Shown: positions 4,543-5,697 of the stretch, piece after piece | Layout: each line of letters starts with the position of its first letter | Position numbering within the stretch: the stretch's first letter is position 1 | Assembly (NCBI GenBank): GCA_002413755.1 | Contig: DHXQ01000015.1 | Location: 18,725-24,421, forward strand | Source: Candidatus Saccharibacteria bacterium UBA5152 | GTDB taxonomy: Bacteria; Patescibacteriota; Saccharimonadia; Saccharimonadales; UBA4665 | Direction: 5' to 3' | DNA length: 5,697 bases | Position numbers and translations under genes: made by a program | The notes under the pieces: model-generated | Seen by the model: only the letters and a program-made list of their open reading frames with translations | Told to the model about the DNA's origin: nothing | Database searches by the model: none

Positions 4543-5697
4543 TTACGATGATTTGATCTGGTTTAATAACTGGTTCAGCTGGATATCTTTTTCCAGCAAA
4601 GTGCGCGTCAATGTATCATCGGCGCCAGCCAGTTGTTCGGCGATATTCAGTTTTTGCATTTTTACGTAATGGGCAACGAGCCGGGATTGTTGTCGAAGGG
4701 CGTCGCTTTGTAAGTCAATCACCTCAATACCCTGATAGAGCTCTTCGTATGCTACAGAGAGTATTTTAGCATATTCCGCAACAGGCCGCAACGCTGCCAC
4801 CTGCTCCGGAGCCTTTCCATCGAAGTCCGGATGGGTCTGCAAAAACTTGAGCAGCGTCCGGGCCTGGTCCTGAAATAACATATCAGGGGTGATCGGCGCC
4901 AGGACGAAGCGCAGACTGGGTTGCATCAGCGTCAGTGCCAGCAGCCTATTCTGGACGGCCAGCTTTTCGGCGGTTTGCTTGTCGACCTGCTGCGGCGTGT
5001 GCTGCGTTCGGCGCTTGGGCTTCGGCAACTCGGCGGTGGTGGTTTGCTCGTATTTGTCACTGAGTGCCTCCTGTCGGACGCCGGCAATCTGGGCGATGGT
5101 TTGCAGGTAATGGTCCTGCTCGACGCTGTCCTGCAGGCCGCGGACCACGGGAAGTAATACCGTGGTAAACTCGCGCTTGCCTTGGGCAGTGGTGATGTCG
5201 AGCAAGTTTTGGTAGCGCTCGATCAGCCAATCCAGAGCATATTGATGCTTTTCGATGGCGTCGCGCCAGATTTGCGGGTCCTGCTTGATGAGTTCATCGG
5301 GGTCTTTGCCGGAGGGAATGGTGATCATACTGATGCTGACGCCAACTTTACCGGCGACGCCGATGGCCCGCTCGGTGGCGTTCAGCCCGGCTTTATCCTG
5401 GTCATAACTGAGGCGAATGTCGCCGGTAAATTTACTCAGTGCTTTGAGATGCTGTTCGGTCATGGCCGTGCCGGCGGTGGCCACAACTTGGCGGACACCA
5501 GCCTGGTGGCTGCTAATGACGTCCAGGTTGCCCTCGACCATGACCACAAACTTCGTCTTGCGGATGGCTTCTTTGGCGAGGTGCAAGCCGTAGACGTGGC
5601 GGCTCTTATCGTAGAGGGGCGTCTGCGGCGTATTGATATATTTGGGGGCGTCGCGGCCATTAGTTTGGGCGGATTCATCGAGCAAGCGGGCCGTAAA
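4543..5697 (-). CDS. dnaG: DNA primase DnaG, N-terminus beyond the window edge
   Basis: The visible 384 residues are the C-terminal part of primase, which makes RNA primers for DNA replication. The reading frame is open to the window edge and begins FTARLLDE; a TTG at 5685 can be read as a start but lies inside the conserved core, so the true start is upstream and the zinc-binding domain and first part of the polymerase core are missing from view. The core motif PKYINTPQTPLYDKS follows, then the TOPRIM catalytic domain: VVMVEGNLDV (Glu55 of the visible part), ATAGTAMT, and SYDQDKAG (Asp99 and Asp101, metal-binding DxD). After about residue 210 comes a variable linker (PKPKRRTQHTPQQ), then a helical C-terminal domain (about 235-384) where DnaB helicase binds in this family. 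It is the first gene of the dnaG-rpoD pair; an upstream rpsU cannot be judged. Confidence 0.97.
   Translation of the reverse strand, partial: FTARLLDESAQTNGRDAPKYINTPQTPLYDKSRHVYGLHLAKEAIRKTKFVVMVEGNLDVISSHQAGVRQVVATAGTAMTEQHLKALSKFTGDIRLSYDQDKAGLNATERAIGVAGKVGVSISMITIPSGKDPDELIKQDPQIWRDAIEKHQYALDWLIERYQNLLDITTAQGKREFTTVLLPVVRGLQDSVEQDHYLQTIAQIAGVRQEALSDKYEQTTTAELPKPKRRTQHTPQQVDKQTAEKLAVQNRLLALTLMQPSLRFVLAPITPDMLFQDQARTLLKFLQTHPDFDGKAPEQVAALRPVAEYAKILSVAYEELYQGIEVIDLQSDALRQQSRLVAHYVKMQKLNIAEQLAGADDTLTRTLLEKDIQLNQLLNQIKSS

Noticed and set aside
5460..5685. Start of dnaG at the TTG near 5685, or a separate small gene from the ATG at 5678
   Set aside because: The dnaG frame continues upstream to the window edge with conserved core residues (FTAR before LLDE), and the ATG at 5678 is in a different frame with no recognisable product.

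Overview
The window is a stretch of bacterial chromosome in which every recognisable gene lies on the minus strand. Reading in the direction of transcription, from high to low coordinates, the order is: the C-terminal two thirds of DNA primase (dnaG); the primary sigma factor (rpoD); a 368-base intergenic region full of inverted repeats; a small membrane-anchored protein of unknown function; a secreted GH25 muramidase with two Ig-like domains and a dockerin-like tail; a four-helix membrane protein of unknown function; and the N-terminal part of a P-loop nucleotide kinase. dnaG and rpoD run off or start near the high-coordinate edge, and the kinase runs off the low-coordinate edge.

The organism is probably a member of Candidatus Saccharibacteria (TM7) or a related Patescibacterium. 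This is inferred from the overall look of the RpoD and DnaG proteins, from the compact operons of small membrane proteins of unknown family, and from a secreted muramidase in a lineage known for living on the surface of other bacteria. No rRNA or ribosomal protein is present to prove it. The standard genetic code fits: TAA, TAG and TGA all serve as stops, so UGA recoding as in Gracilibacteria is not supported. GTG is used as the start of two adjacent genes.

The window holds two gene groups. dnaG-rpoD is the familiar macromolecular-synthesis pair (replication priming plus housekeeping transcription), with 29 bases between the genes and a strong Shine-Dalgarno site before rpoD. The second group begins at a readable promoter (TTGACT, 17 bases, TACAGT). 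It contains the 110-residue anchored protein and the muramidase, joined by a GTGA stop-start overlap, and then after 39 bases the membrane protein. The kinase that follows may have its own start: a perfect TATAAT lies five bases upstream of its ATG, which would give a nearly leaderless message.

Two parts deserve attention. One is the cell-wall hydrolase module, in which the muramidase carries a two-repeat dockerin-like calcium-binding tail and is translationally coupled to an unknown anchored protein. The other is the intergenic region at 2925-3292, which holds a series of perfect or near-perfect hairpins, a 15-base odd-centred palindrome and a terminator-like hairpin on the strand opposite to all the genes. 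It could encode an undescribed small RNA.
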